From Planctomycetaceae bacterium (GTDB taxonomy: Bacteria > Planctomycetota > Planctomycetia > Planctomycetales > Planctomycetaceae): a stretch of DNA of 47,779 bases. Under the pieces are notes generated by a model. The model saw only the letters and a program-made list of their open reading frames with translations. It searched no databases and was not told the DNA's origin. Location of the stretch: the NCBI GenBank assembly GCA_016795145.1, contig JAEUII010000349.1, forward strand, positions 1 to 47,779, read 5' to 3'. Below, piece by piece: positions 16,498-25,480 of the stretch. Numbering within the stretch: position 1 is the first letter of the stretch; each line of letters begins with the position of its first letter. A program made the position numbers and the translations under genes.

Positions 16498-18069
16498 ATG
16501 AATAGAATTCCGTCGTTCTCAAAAGTGTGCCACATCGTTTTCCTGTGCGCCGTCGTCCTCCTTCTCAACAGCAGTCTCCAGGCACAACCGCCAGGCACTC
16601 CGACGGCAGAGTCTCTGCAAGAGCTCATCGAGGCGGCTCGAGTGAAATGGAATGTGCCGGGCATGGCCGTGGCGGTCGTGAAGGATGATCAGGTCATTCT
16701 GTCGTCCGGATTTGGTGTTCGAGAACTCGGGAAGCCGGAAGCAGTGGATGGCGATACCGTTTTCGCGATCGCCTCCAATTCCAAAGCCTTCACGGCTACC
16801 GCAATTGCGATGCTTCAGGAAGAAGGCAAGCTGCAGTTTGACGACCGTGCTCAGAAGTATCTTCCATGGCTTCAACTGTATGACCCATGGGTCTCGGCGG
16901 AGATTCGAGTGGACGACCTGCTGTGTCATCGCAGTGGGCTGGGCACATTCAGCGGCGACTTGCTGTGGTGGGGAACACCGTATTCACCGGAAGAGGTTCT
17001 TCGACGCACTCGGCATCTGCCCGCGAAGGGACGATTCCGATCTGACTATGGTTATTCGAACCTGATGTTCCTCGCAGCCGGCGAGGTGATTCGATCCGCC
17101 AGTGGTCAGCCGTGGTCCGACTTCGTGCAGCAGCGAATTCTGACGCCGCTCGACATGAAGCGAACAGTCACATCCGTGCGTGCTCTGGAGACTCATGGGA
17201 ATGTGGCAACACCGCATAAGTCCCTGGTCGACAGCGTAAAACCCATCCCGTGGTTCAACTGGGATACGATGGCCGCAGCCGGTGGCGTGATTTCAAGCTC
17301 GAGCGATATGGCGAAGTGGATGCGAGTGCAGTTGAACCGTGGGAAGATTGACGATCAGAAGCGGCTGTTCTCCGAGGCGACATCGCATCGTCTCTGGTCA
17401 CCGCACACCATCATTCCGGTCAGCGAAGGGTCTCGCAAAAGGACTCCAACAACGCACTTCCGTTCGTACGGGCTCGGCTTTTCTCTGGCAGACTACAAGG
17501 GAAAAATGACGGTCGGCCACGGCGGCGGCTACGATGGCATGTATTCGTACCTGCTGATGGTTCCCGAGGAACGTCTGGGCGTCGTGGTTCTGACCAACAG
17601 CATGACGGGAATCTCAACACCACTCGCGATGACCATCGTTGATCGATACCTGGGCGGCGAGCAAACCGATCATCTCGGCCCCGGCGCTGAACGTGATCGC
17701 AAAGATCGAGAAGCGTTCTACCAGCGCATCAAGGATGCGACGACACCGAAGGCCGAAGGAACATCACCCAGTCATCCGCTGGCCAGCTACGCCGGAAAGT
17801 TCCGATGTCCGTTGTATGGCGACGCCACTGTGACCGTGGAGAACGATAAACTGGTCTTCCGGCTACTTCCATTCCCCGAACTCGTCGCCGACCTGACTCA
17901 TCTGCATTACGACACCTGGGTCATTCGCTGGCGGAAGGAGTTCGCGTGGTTCGCTGAAGGAACGATTCAGTTCGTTCCGGATGCCGACGGAAAATTTCAG
18001 GACCTGAGACTGAACGTTCCCAACGATGACCTGTGGTTTGATGAGTTGAAACTGCATCGAGTGGAATAA
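16498..18069 (+). CDS. Secreted serine hydrolase, class C beta-lactamase-like
   Basis: 523-aa exported penicillin-binding-protein-like hydrolase (S12 type). A signal peptide spans residues 1-29 (VCHIVFLCAVVLLLNSSLQA). Active-site motifs are complete: S93-N-S-K96 in IASNSKAFTA, Y186-S-N188 in DYGYSNLMF, and H341-G-G in VGHGGGYDG in place of KTG. The last 130 residues look like a DUF3471-type C-terminal domain (HPLASYAGKFRCPLYGDATV). Such enzymes act on peptides, esters or amides outside the cytoplasm, and the substrate is unknown. The ATG at 16498 is chosen because the signal peptide starts there; upstream codons lie in repeats. Confidence 0.9.
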   Translation: MNRIPSFSKVCHIVFLCAVVLLLNSSLQAQPPGTPTAESLQELIEAARVKWNVPGMAVAVVKDDQVILSSGFGVRELGKPEAVDGDTVFAIASNSKAFTATAIAMLQEEGKLQFDDRAQKYLPWLQLYDPWVSAEIRVDDLLCHRSGLGTFSGDLLWWGTPYSPEEVLRRTRHLPAKGRFRSDYGYSNLMFLAAGEVIRSASGQPWSDFVQQRILTPLDMKRTVTSVRALETHGNVATPHKSLVDSVKPIPWFNWDTMAAAGGVISSSSDMAKWMRVQLNRGKIDDQKRLFSEATSHRLWSPHTIIPVSEGSRKRTPTTHFRSYGLGFSLADYKGKMTVGHGGGYDGMYSYLLMVPEERLGVVVLTNSMTGISTPLAMTIVDRYLGGEQTDHLGPGAERDRKDREAFYQRIKDATTPKAEGTSPSHPLASYAGKFRCPLYGDATVTVENDKLVFRLLPFPELVADLTHLHYDTWVIRWRKEFAWFAEGTIQFVPDADGKFQDLRLNVPNDDLWFDELKLHRVE

Positions 18070-18164
18070 ATGTGGCTCGTGTCTCCGACGCGAGAACTTT
18101 CACCACGGAGTGTCGGGGCACTTAGCCCTCCGGCAATCCGCCCCTTATTGAGGTGTCAGGAAAA

Positions 18165-18326
18165 ATGAACAGTCGAACATGCTTGTTCCTCGTATTTCTG
18201 TTGCTGCTGGCCGGCTGCAGTGAAAACAAACCCGCCGGTCCACCCAAGTCACAAGGCGCCGCTGAACCAGCAGCCTCGGAGTCCACTACCGGCGACGTCC
18301 AGGCGACAGGCGACCCGAAGAAGTAA
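18165..18326 (+). CDS. Very small lipoprotein
   Basis: 53-aa open frame with a complete lipoprotein signal: MNSRTCLFLVFLLLLAGC, with the lipobox LAGC at residues 15-18. The mature part is short and low-complexity (Pro/Ala/Ser/Glu-rich), ending PKK. AGGA lies 4 nt before the ATG. The frame is too short for standard length cut-offs. It follows the beta-lactamase-like gene by 95 bp on the same strand. The function is unknown. Many planctomycetes carry such tiny Ser/Pro-rich lipoproteins. Confidence 0.65.
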   Translation: MNSRTCLFLVFLLLLAGCSENKPAGPPKSQGAAEPAASESTTGDVQATGDPKK

Positions 18327-18396
18327 CACTTCGAGCAACCCAGAGCCCTGTCCAGTGGATTCGGCATCAGTTCTCTAAACAGATTGCGAGGAATGA

Positions 18397-18771
18397 ATGA
18401 GCAGCAAACGAGCAAGGTTCAAATGCGACGGAAAAATGATTGACGTGCTTGAAGGCGCCTATCTATCCCGAGGGAAGCCAACACCGGAGGCGCGTGAGTT
18501 TGCGGCATCGATCCTTGCAATGGTGGACAAGATCCGGAAGTTTGCATCACGGAAACTGCGATCGAGGCACAACGATGCCTGGCGGGATGACGATGCACCA
18601 ATAATCAACGAGAGTCAATTCTGTGAACTTCTTGGCCAGCCTAAGATCGTCCTCTACGACGAAGAAGGCAGTGCCTCAATCTACTTCAGCCCGAAGTCTC
18701 TGTTTGACGGACATGGAGTTGAGGTAGCTCTGGCCGATGGGAAGCCATACCACGCAACCGTCATTGGCTGA
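18397..18771 (+). CDS. DUF2262-like small protein
   Basis: 124-aa soluble protein. Its layout resembles DUF2262: a helical first half (FAASILAMVDKIRKFASRKL and HNDAWRDDDAP) and a beta-rich second half (KIVLYDEEGSASIYFSPKSL then DGHGVEVALADG). DUF2262 proteins are uncharacterised, and many occur as single genes in immunity-like or accessory settings. Nothing here links it to a toxin. It has no signal peptide. The start has no clear ribosome binding site. The family call is from remembered pattern, not a search. Confidence 0.6.
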   Translation: MSSKRARFKCDGKMIDVLEGAYLSRGKPTPEAREFAASILAMVDKIRKFASRKLRSRHNDAWRDDDAPIINESQFCELLGQPKIVLYDEEGSASIYFSPKSLFDGHGVEVALADGKPYHATVIG

Positions 18772-18850
18772 ATGGCGGGAAGTCGATCTCCAGGATTCCC
18801 GGCAGCTTTGCATGATCAAGAAGTTCCGTGACTGCAGCCGCACCTCTCCA

Positions 18851-18878
18851 CGCCTGGTTCGGCGGAGCGAACTGCGAC
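18851..18878. repeat. GGTTCG-CTCCGC-CGAACC palindrome, single copy
   Basis: This 28-bp stretch between two converging genes matches the reverse complement of the repeat at 47.2-47.4 kb in 27 of 28 positions. It contains a 6-bp stem (GGTTCG/CGAACC) and might act as a weak bidirectional stop signal, though it has no T tract. Confidence 0.7.
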
Positions 18879-18884
18879 GATGGG

Positions 18885-20387
18885 TTATTCCAGCGTCTTC
18901 AGCACACTCTGCACTTTCGTCTCAAACAGACCCTGCCATTCGGGGGCGACGAGGGTGTCGCAGTCTTCCTGGGCGTAGCCGGTGTTGAGGCGCTGTTCGG
19001 CGGTAGGCGTGTAGTAGATGTATCCGTTGGTGTAGCCGGCGACGAAGGTGAAGCGGTGGGGTGATGCTTGCTTGATGTTCAGTCCGATCTGAACGGTCAG
19101 CTCACCAGGGAACGTGACGAGCACGAAGTCGCCAAGACGCAGGCCGCCGACTTCGACTTCCAGCGGCTTGCTTCCGGCATCATCCGTTTGCTTCTTGTGC
19201 ATCTTCAGAAGATCCAGGTTCGTCTGAAGGCGAGTCAGCTTTTCCATGGTTCGAATGTTCTGAACATAAGCCTCCATGTTGGCTCGATTGGTCGCATCGA
19301 GCTTTTCAAGATCCGGTCGATTGTTGGCTTTGTCCAGCATGTAGCGGTGCGAGTAATACGATGGAAACTCGGGCTCCAGGCGATACTGCAGATACAAAGG
19401 CACGAACGTCTTGAAGTTCAAACTGGTTCCTTTCAGTGACTGAAGCAGCTTGGTTTGTTCTGCCTGCAGTGCTGTGATTCTGGTGTCAAAGTCCAGCGCG
19501 CGAGGAAGCTCGAGCGACTCATTGACGACTCGGAGCGTTGCATCTGGCGCACTTGTCATGGTTCTCAACCCGCGCAGGACATTCAGGCCGAGCATGTTGC
19601 CGAACGGTTCACAGTCATGAGGTTCATGCACGCCTTTGTAGATGACCGGATTGATGTCGCCCGCACATCCCTGAATGAAGAACGCCATAGAATCGTGGCC
19701 AAGGTTCTCTTCGATGACTCGCGAGGCGAAGCCTGGGAAGTCGGCGGAACTTGTTCCTGCGGGAACGCCGAGAATTGGATGACAGGCAAAGTTGTAGACA
19801 ACGGCCAAAGGTGTTCCGTCCAGTCGATCTAGTCGCAGCAGTCCGATCTCCGGATCCACCGGACCGATCGATACCACTTCATCGTCCCACGGCATCGAGT
19901 ACGCATGGCGAACATCGGCTTCGCTGCCATCTTTCAGCTTCAGACGACGATTCTCCATGATGCGGACTTCCTGACCGATTCCCGCGGCCGCACGGACGGG
20001 GACGAGACTCTTCCAGGCTTGAGCCACACAGTCCGCAGTCTTTGCGGCAACGTCTCGACAGACAATCCCATGGCAATGGCTGGCGTTCACAAAGACATGC
20101 TTTGGCGGAACACCATGCGACCTCTGAATCGACTCTCGGATGGTGCCAAGATAATCGTTGGAGATGTGGCCGATGCCTCCAATTGAGACCGCATCCACGG
20201 TGATCAAAACAAACGATGTGTCTCCGTCCTTCAGCACCAGCGCTTTGGCGTAGAGCGGATCGTTCGATGCCGCGGTCGGTTCGGTGATGTCGATCTTCGC
20301 AGTGCCCGCCATCAGTTCCGCGTTCGCTTGTCCGGAGCACGCAAGACTACCAACAAACAGGCCGGTCAGTACCAACAGAGTTTTCAT
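18885..20387 (-). CDS. Secreted neutral/alkaline ceramidase-like protein
   Basis: 500-aa exported protein with a signal peptide (residues 1-23, MKTLLVLTGLFVGSLACSG). The N-terminal GTAKIDITEP is the family hallmark. Putative zinc-binding or active-site motifs are NASHCHG near residue 102, YNFACHPILG near 200 and FIQGCAGDINP near 240. Planctomycete genomes carry many such neutral/alkaline non-lysosomal ceramidase-like proteins, and true substrates are mostly unknown because these bacteria need not make ceramide. It lacks the long C-terminal immunoglobulin-like domain of larger ceramidases. It faces the glycosyltransferase gene upstream across 153 bp. Confidence 0.85.
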   Translation of the reverse strand: MKTLLVLTGLFVGSLACSGQANAELMAGTAKIDITEPTAASNDPLYAKALVLKDGDTSFVLITVDAVSIGGIGHISNDYLGTIRESIQRSHGVPPKHVFVNASHCHGIVCRDVAAKTADCVAQAWKSLVPVRAAAGIGQEVRIMENRRLKLKDGSEADVRHAYSMPWDDEVVSIGPVDPEIGLLRLDRLDGTPLAVVYNFACHPILGVPAGTSSADFPGFASRVIEENLGHDSMAFFIQGCAGDINPVIYKGVHEPHDCEPFGNMLGLNVLRGLRTMTSAPDATLRVVNESLELPRALDFDTRITALQAEQTKLLQSLKGTSLNFKTFVPLYLQYRLEPEFPSYYSHRYMLDKANNRPDLEKLDATNRANMEAYVQNIRTMEKLTRLQTNLDLLKMHKKQTDDAGSKPLEVEVGGLRLGDFVLVTFPGELTVQIGLNIKQASPHRFTFVAGYTNGYIYYTPTAEQRLNTGYAQEDCDTLVAPEWQGLFETKVQSVLKTLE

Positions 20388-20482
20388 GGTGTGTGGGGGG
20401 CCTTGATTGGGGTGGGAAGGAGTGAGGGAGGGGAATGGTGATGTGGCTGGGTTTGGGATTCGGATTAGGATTAAGATTAGGA

Positions 20483-20513
20483 GGCTGGGTTCCCGCCGGC
20501 GCGGGAATGACGG
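20483..20513. repeat. CCCGC...GCGGGAATGACGG repeat, half copy
   Basis: GGCTGGGTTCCCGCCGGCGC and the following GGGAATGACGG match the right half of the composite repeats at 23.5 and 44.1 kb. The left half is missing. The rest of this 153-bp gap is G-rich on the plus strand, with no gene. Confidence 0.7.
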
Positions 20514-20540
20514 GACGGCAAAGTTCGGAGTGCCGAAGGA

Positions 20541-21704
20541 TTAGCGAAGGCCGGCGAGTTTGATGCTGTGTTCGACGATGTCGTAGGCGGCTCTTGGGCG
20601 GCCGATGGCTTTGGAGGCTGCCTGCATTTGCTTCAGGCGCTCCGGATTCTTCAGCAGCATTTCCAGTTTGTAGCTGAGCGCTGAAGGATGATTGGCTTTC
20701 ACGGCGGCACCATTCTCCAGGAGATAATCGCTGTTGCGACTTTCCTGTCCCGGGATCGGATTGACGACCACCATCGCAAGACCTCGCGCCAGCGTCTCCG
20801 AAGTCGTCAGTCCGCCGGGCTTCGAGACGATGATGTCCGCACAGCCCATCCATGCATCCATTTCGTTGGTCAGGCCGACAATGTGAACTCGGTGTTTTGA
20901 CGGCGGCTTGATCTCTTCGAGCTTCGTCTTGAGTGCTGCATTTCGACCACAGATGACGACCAGCTCCATCGGCGTGGCAACATCCAGAAGACTGCGAAAG
21001 ACGCCTTCGACCGGACCGACACCGAAGCCGCCGCACATCTGAAGCACAACAGGCCGATCGCCTTTCACGCCCATTCGTTTGCAGCATTCGACGCGATCCG
21101 CAGGCTTTGAAAAAGCCGGCATCACAGGGATACCAGTCACCGTGATTTTCCTTGCCGGGACGGTCCAGTGCTGAAGATGCAGCTTACCCTCTTCCGTGGC
21201 CGTAAAATAATGCTCACACGGTTCGTTGACCCACAGTCGATGCGTATCAAAATCGGTGCAGACAGTAACCTGCGGCGCAGAGAACTTGTCCTTGAGCTTC
21301 AGCTGAGCAATTCGCTCGGCGGAGAGGAAGTGCGTGTTAATGACCAGGTCACATGGCTCACTCAGAAGCCACTTCTGAAAGTCGCGCAGGTTGAGCTTGT
21401 CGATCGAGATGCGAAGTCGATCACCCAGCTTTCGACCAAACGCTTTGTCTTCATCCATCTTGTCGTACACATAACCCAGAAGATGCGGGGCTCGGCCGAC
21501 AAGGTCCAGGTAAGTCTTCGCGTAGACTCTTCGAAACACCGCTGGCGTGAATTCCAGAACGTCCTTGGCGACGACATCCGCTTCTGGAAGCAGTTCTCTT
21601 GCGGCAGCCGCAACGGCTTCACCAGCTTTGATGTGTCCAGCGCCGACGGCCGCCGACAACACCAGGATTCGCGGACGACTCGACTTTGCCAAACGCTTCG
21701 CCAT
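20541..21704 (-). CDS. MGDG-synthase-like / GT28 glycosyltransferase
   Basis: 387-aa glycosyltransferase of the monogalactosyldiacylglycerol synthase/UgtP/MurG group. The N-terminal domain starts RILVLSAAVGAGHIKAGEA, with the G-x-GH motif that binds the lipid acceptor. The C-terminal GT28 domain has the sugar-nucleotide motif IIVSKPGGLTTSETLARGL and PIPGQESRNSDYLLENGAA. The predicted role is transfer of a sugar from a UDP donor to diacylglycerol or a related lipid at the inner leaflet. There is no signal peptide. The start may be the ATG at 21704 or a GTG at 21713; neither has a strong binding site. Confidence 0.88.
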   Translation of the reverse strand: MAKRLAKSSRPRILVLSAAVGAGHIKAGEAVAAAARELLPEADVVAKDVLEFTPAVFRRVYAKTYLDLVGRAPHLLGYVYDKMDEDKAFGRKLGDRLRISIDKLNLRDFQKWLLSEPCDLVINTHFLSAERIAQLKLKDKFSAPQVTVCTDFDTHRLWVNEPCEHYFTATEEGKLHLQHWTVPARKITVTGIPVMPAFSKPADRVECCKRMGVKGDRPVVLQMCGGFGVGPVEGVFRSLLDVATPMELVVICGRNAALKTKLEEIKPPSKHRVHIVGLTNEMDAWMGCADIIVSKPGGLTTSETLARGLAMVVVNPIPGQESRNSDYLLENGAAVKANHPSALSYKLEMLLKNPERLKQMQAASKAIGRPRAAYDIVEHSIKLAGLR

Positions 21705-21815
21705 GACGCTCACTTTCCAGTCAGGAATCTCGGGTGGAAACTGAGTCGTACTATGGCCGATCGTGCGGGGATTCTCCAGGGTTCGACCGACGAGGCGGTT
21801 TTTGAACTCTGCGGT

Positions 21816-23252
21816 TCAGGGCTTTGTGTTCGCGAGCACGTCGTCCAGAAACTTGAACGAGTCGTCAATTGCGGCCTGAACGATGACGAGGTGTTCGACT
21901 TCCGGATAGTCCTTGTACTGCGATTGCACACCTGCATCCGTCAGACTGCGGTGAAGCTGGCGGGCTCCGGAGCGTCCAAAATCCTGTTCGCCGGCGGCGA
22001 CAAACCACCGAGCCTTCGGCGCCTGCGACGCATCTTTCACAGCCATGCGACTGCCTCCTCCGAGTGCAATCGCCGCGATGGGGAGCGTGGGATGTTTCTG
22101 AACCTGTGTCATCACCTGAGCCGCTCCCATGGAATGACCAAGCACCATGATTCGACTGCGATCCAGTTTCGCGAAGGGCTCAAGAGCATCCAGCATGTCC
22201 GACAGTCCCAGAGACAATCCGAGCAGCCCCTGTCCCGGTGAGACCACGAGCCAGCCGCGTTTTTCGGCCTCGCGGATGACTCGTCCCGCTCCATACGTTT
22301 CGAAGAACATGTTCTCACTGCCGCCTGCTCCATGAAACACGAACAGAACGGGAAGCGGCTTCTCCAGCGACGCGGGAAAACGCAGCCGAGTGCTGGCAGT
22401 CTTTGTGCCCTTCGCCAGAGTCATCCAGACATCGGATTTGCCCGCGACACTCTTCGTGACATTCGCAGGGTCGAATATGTCGCCGGCCAGCGATTCGCAG
22501 AACTGAAGTCGTGACAGAATCGGAAAGTCCGCTTCCTGCAGACGTCCCTGTGACAGATTTCGAATCAGTCGAGCTTCGTCGCGCAGTGTCGCCGCCACCG
22601 TGCGCTGCAGGTCATTGGCGGCGGAGGCCTTTCGAGCGGCCGCGGCTTTTTCCAGGGCTGCGATGCGAGCCTCCAGGTTGGCGATCCGACTGATGGTGAT
22701 GGCAGGCGGTTCGTATGTCTCAGACTCAAGGACGAACGTGACGGAAAGAGCATGATCGCCTTCCGGCAGTATTCCAGTTTCCCACGCCACCGGCTCACTC
22801 ATCTCTTTCAGAGCGAATTCGGATTCCGTCAGCAACGCGCCCGTTGCATCATGGAGCTTCACCTGAACTCGAACGTCCTCAGGCAGAGATGCCTGGGCGC
22901 CGTAGAATGGTTTGGCCTGCAGTGAGATCGCTGTGGCGTTCACGTCAGCACAGACAGGAGTCGGAAGGCACTGCAGGCTGATGACCGAGTCTTCCAGTGC
23001 TGAGGCCTTCTGTCCACGTACGGCGAGCCACGCCTGATCCAGCTGCCGTCCGGCTTCGGGAAGATTCAGACTGAAGAAGCTGGTGACGGCAACCTTCAGC
23101 GGGGCGACGCTCTTCGTTCGTTCTGCCGGTGCGGCGGCTTCCCACACCAGTTCAAACCGTTTCAATCGTCGTCCCAGTTCCAGCCGTGATGTCTGAGCGT
23201 TTGCCGGGACTGACATGATGATCATCAACAAGATTGCCAGACATCGAATCAT
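21816..23252 (-). CDS. Secreted alpha/beta hydrolase (poly-hydroxyalkanoate depolymerase/esterase-like)
   Basis: 478-aa exported esterase-like protein. A signal peptide spans residues 1-19 (MIRCLAILLMIIMSVPANA). The first about 290 residues are a helical and beta-rich region without a recognised family, including a short coiled coil (LEARIAALEKAAAARK). The hydrolase domain (about 295-478) has the oxyanion region FVFHGAGGSENMF, nucleophile Ser374 in LGHSMGAAQ, and a likely catalytic His in YPEVEHLVIV. This order matches the esterase/PHB depolymerase group. It is 102 bp upstream of the glycosyltransferase gene in the same direction. The substrate is unknown. Confidence 0.85.
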   Translation of the reverse strand: MIRCLAILLMIIMSVPANAQTSRLELGRRLKRFELVWEAAAPAERTKSVAPLKVAVTSFFSLNLPEAGRQLDQAWLAVRGQKASALEDSVISLQCLPTPVCADVNATAISLQAKPFYGAQASLPEDVRVQVKLHDATGALLTESEFALKEMSEPVAWETGILPEGDHALSVTFVLESETYEPPAITISRIANLEARIAALEKAAAARKASAANDLQRTVAATLRDEARLIRNLSQGRLQEADFPILSRLQFCESLAGDIFDPANVTKSVAGKSDVWMTLAKGTKTASTRLRFPASLEKPLPVLFVFHGAGGSENMFFETYGAGRVIREAEKRGWLVVSPGQGLLGLSLGLSDMLDALEPFAKLDRSRIMVLGHSMGAAQVMTQVQKHPTLPIAAIALGGGSRMAVKDASQAPKARWFVAAGEQDFGRSGARQLHRSLTDAGVQSQYKDYPEVEHLVIVQAAIDDSFKFLDDVLANTKP

Positions 23253-23300
23253 CTGAATTGGCCCTTTAGCAGCCCGTTGAACAAGTAGCAGATCTTCATT

Positions 23301-23330
23301 CCGTCATTCCCGCCTGCGCGGGAATGACGG
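23301..23330. repeat. Perfect 13-bp-stem palindrome (CATTCCCGC family)
   Basis: CCGTCATTCCCGC and GCGGGAATGACGG form a perfect 13-bp stem around CTGC. It belongs to the same family as the halves at 20.5, 23.5 and 44.1 kb. It sits between divergent genes, so a terminator role is unlikely. Confidence 0.8.
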
Positions 23331-23508
23331 TGTTTTTCAACAGCCGTCAGATCAATAGACTCCATGAATCTCTGCGTTTGTTACCGAATCTTCTGAACCT
23401 GTTATAGCTCATGGACCTTCGCAGGCGAGTGCCGGTTGAAAAACAAGGCGGCTCTTTGTTTGGATTGGCTGTGCCCGCATGAAAGCGGTATAACAAAATC
23501 CCCACCTG

Positions 23509-23632
23509 TGCTCCGTCACAATAACGAAGAGGGGTTCGTCATTCCCGCGCAGGCGGGAACCCAGAACGTTGAAGCTGGGTTCCCGCCTGCGCGGGAATGA
23601 CGGCTAGACCCAAATCGTTGATGTGACAAACC
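23509..23632. repeat. Composite inverted repeat, copy A
   Basis: About 124 bp similar to 44129-44250 along its whole length. The core is two mirrored GC-rich hairpins (CATTCCCGCGCAGGCGGGAA and its mirror), joined by an 18-bp spacer. Both copies start TGCTCCGTCA and end near TGACAAACC. The 416-bp gap 23253-23668 holds only this and the palindrome at 23301. Confidence 0.85.
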
Positions 23633-23668
23633 ACCAGCCGTGTTCTCCACGCCGAATCGGAGTTTGCC

Positions 23669-25132
23669 ATGTCGTTCTTTCCCTGCGGTCACAGCCGACG
23701 CGAATTTGTCTGGCAGATGGGTGGAGGTTTTGCAGGGCTGGCGTTGACGTCGCTGCTGGATCAGGACGGTTTTTTTGGACGGCATGCCGTTGCGAGCGAT
23801 GTGCCTCAGAGCGGTCCGCTCAATGGTCCGCTGGCTGAACGACCGACTCATTTTCCTGCGAAGGCGAAGTCCTGCATCTTTCTGATGATGAATGGTGCTC
23901 CCAGCCAGGTGGACACGTTCGACTACAAGCCCGCTCTGGAAAAATATGCGGGACAGCCGCTGCCGGAAGGAAAGAACTACATCAATTCGGGAGGTCGGCG
24001 CGTGGGCTTCCTGACGCCGACGTTTCGCAAGTTCCGTCCGGGCGGGGAAAGTGGTCTGCTGGTCTCCGATTACCTTCCCAACATTCGTCGTCATGCGGAC
24101 AAGCTGGCCGTCATTCGTTCGTGTCACACGGACAGCCATGCTCACGGGTCCGCGCTGGTGGCGATGAACACGGGCAAGACCTTCATCGGTCGTCCCAGCC
24201 TGGGATCCTGGTGTGTTTACGGAATGGGCACTGAGAATCAAAGCCTGCCAGGTTACGTTGTGATTCTCGACAAGCGAGGTGGCCCGATTGGCGGTCAGCC
24301 AAACTGGTCGAGCGGCTTCATGTCGGCGGCGTATCAGGGCACGCTGTTTCGTCCGTCAGGAAATCCAATTCTGGATCTGAAAGGCCCGAACTGGGTCACT
24401 CCGGAAATTCAGCGAGGACAACTGGACCTGCTGGCTCAGCTGAATCATCAGCATCTTCAGCAGCGTCCCGGTGGTGAAGAGCTGGCGGCTCGCATTACGT
24501 CTTATGAGCTAGCCTATCGAATGCAGTCGGAGACTCCCGAAGCCGTTGACCTGACAAAAGAATCAGAAGCCACACTCAACATGTATGGCGTGGGTCAGAA
24601 GCCGACGGATGAGTTTGGGCGAAACTGCCTGGTGGCTCGCCGACTGATTGAACGAGGCGTGCGGTTCGTGCAGCTGTATTCCGGCGGCGGGCATCTGGAA
24701 GAAACCTGGGATGCTCATGAGAGCATCGAAAAAAACCACGGGCGGCATGGAGCCGAAGTCGATCAGCCGATCGCCGCGCTGCTGACGGATCTGGAACAGC
24801 GAGGCATGCTGGAAGAAACGCTGATCGTCTGGGGCGGTGAGTTTGGTCGAATGCCATTCAGTGAAGGGCAGAATGCTCCGGGGCGAAATCATAATCCGTA
24901 TGGATTTTCCATGTGGATGGCCGGTGGCGGCGTTCGAGGCGGCATGACATGGGGCGAAACCGATGACTTCGGATTTGAAGCGGTGATCGATCGAGTCCAT
25001 CTGCATGATCTGCATGCCACGATCCTGCATCTCATGGGCTTCGATCATACTCGACTGACCTATTTCCACCAGGGCCGCGATGAACGTCTGACGGATGTGT
25101 TCGGGAATGTCGTCACCGGGATTCTGGCATAG
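23669..25132 (+). CDS. DUF1501 (sulfatase-like fold) protein with Tat signal
   Basis: 487-aa exported protein of the planctomycete-rich DUF1501 family. A twin-arginine motif (R10-R11-E-F in SRREFVWQMGGGFAGLAL) directs folded export. Family motifs follow in order: KAKSCIFLMMNGAPSQVDTF, HADKLAVIRSCHTDSHAHGS, FGRNCLVARRLIERGVRFVQ, and GEFGRMPFSEGQNAPGRNHN near the C terminus. The fold is related to alkaline phosphatase and sulfatase. The function is not established. DUF1501 genes usually follow a DUF1549/DUF1553 cytochrome gene, but here the gene upstream is a divergent esterase. The next gene starts 9 bp downstream. Confidence 0.95.
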   Translation: MSFFPCGHSRREFVWQMGGGFAGLALTSLLDQDGFFGRHAVASDVPQSGPLNGPLAERPTHFPAKAKSCIFLMMNGAPSQVDTFDYKPALEKYAGQPLPEGKNYINSGGRRVGFLTPTFRKFRPGGESGLLVSDYLPNIRRHADKLAVIRSCHTDSHAHGSALVAMNTGKTFIGRPSLGSWCVYGMGTENQSLPGYVVILDKRGGPIGGQPNWSSGFMSAAYQGTLFRPSGNPILDLKGPNWVTPEIQRGQLDLLAQLNHQHLQQRPGGEELAARITSYELAYRMQSETPEAVDLTKESEATLNMYGVGQKPTDEFGRNCLVARRLIERGVRFVQLYSGGGHLEETWDAHESIEKNHGRHGAEVDQPIAALLTDLEQRGMLEETLIVWGGEFGRMPFSEGQNAPGRNHNPYGFSMWMAGGGVRGGMTWGETDDFGFEAVIDRVHLHDLHATILHLMGFDHTRLTYFHQGRDERLTDVFGNVVTGILA

Positions 25133-25141
25133 GACACAGGG

Positions 25142-25480
25142 ATGGCGAAGTCAGTCAGTTACCGGGCACTTCTGTGGCAAACGATTGCCTGGACCGTGAT
25201 TCTGGAACTAATCACCGTCATCCTTCGGTTCGGTTTTGCGCTCGAATCGACACGCGACACCGCATCGACCGTCGGTCGCCTCACCTTCGGCCTGCGCATT
25301 CATCACAGCTACATCGGAATCGCGCTGCTGCCGGTCGCGATGTGGCTGGACCGCCGATCGCCCGCATGGTCAACCATCATCCTTGCTCTTGGACTTGGGC
25401 TGTTCTTCAGCGACATGATTCACCATTTTCTGGTGCTGTGGATCGTCACCGGCAGTCCTCAGTTTGATCTGGTTTACTGA
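25142..25480 (+). CDS. Small integral membrane protein
   Basis: 112-aa hydrophobic protein with about three membrane helices (IAWTVILELITVILRFGFAL, HHSYIGIALLPVAMWL and IILALGLGLFFSDMIHHFLV). His pairs (RIHHSY and MIHHFLV) could bind metal or haem, but this is only a possibility. It begins 9 bp after the DUF1501 stop and is probably cotranscribed with it. No family recognised. Confidence 0.65.
   Translation: MAKSVSYRALLWQTIAWTVILELITVILRFGFALESTRDTASTVGRLTFGLRIHHSYIGIALLPVAMWLDRRSPAWSTIILALGLGLFFSDMIHHFLVLWIVTGSPQFDLVY

Noticed and set aside
23301..23330. Terminator between the esterase and DUF1501 genes
   Set aside because: The two genes diverge from this gap, and the palindrome belongs to a dispersed family.
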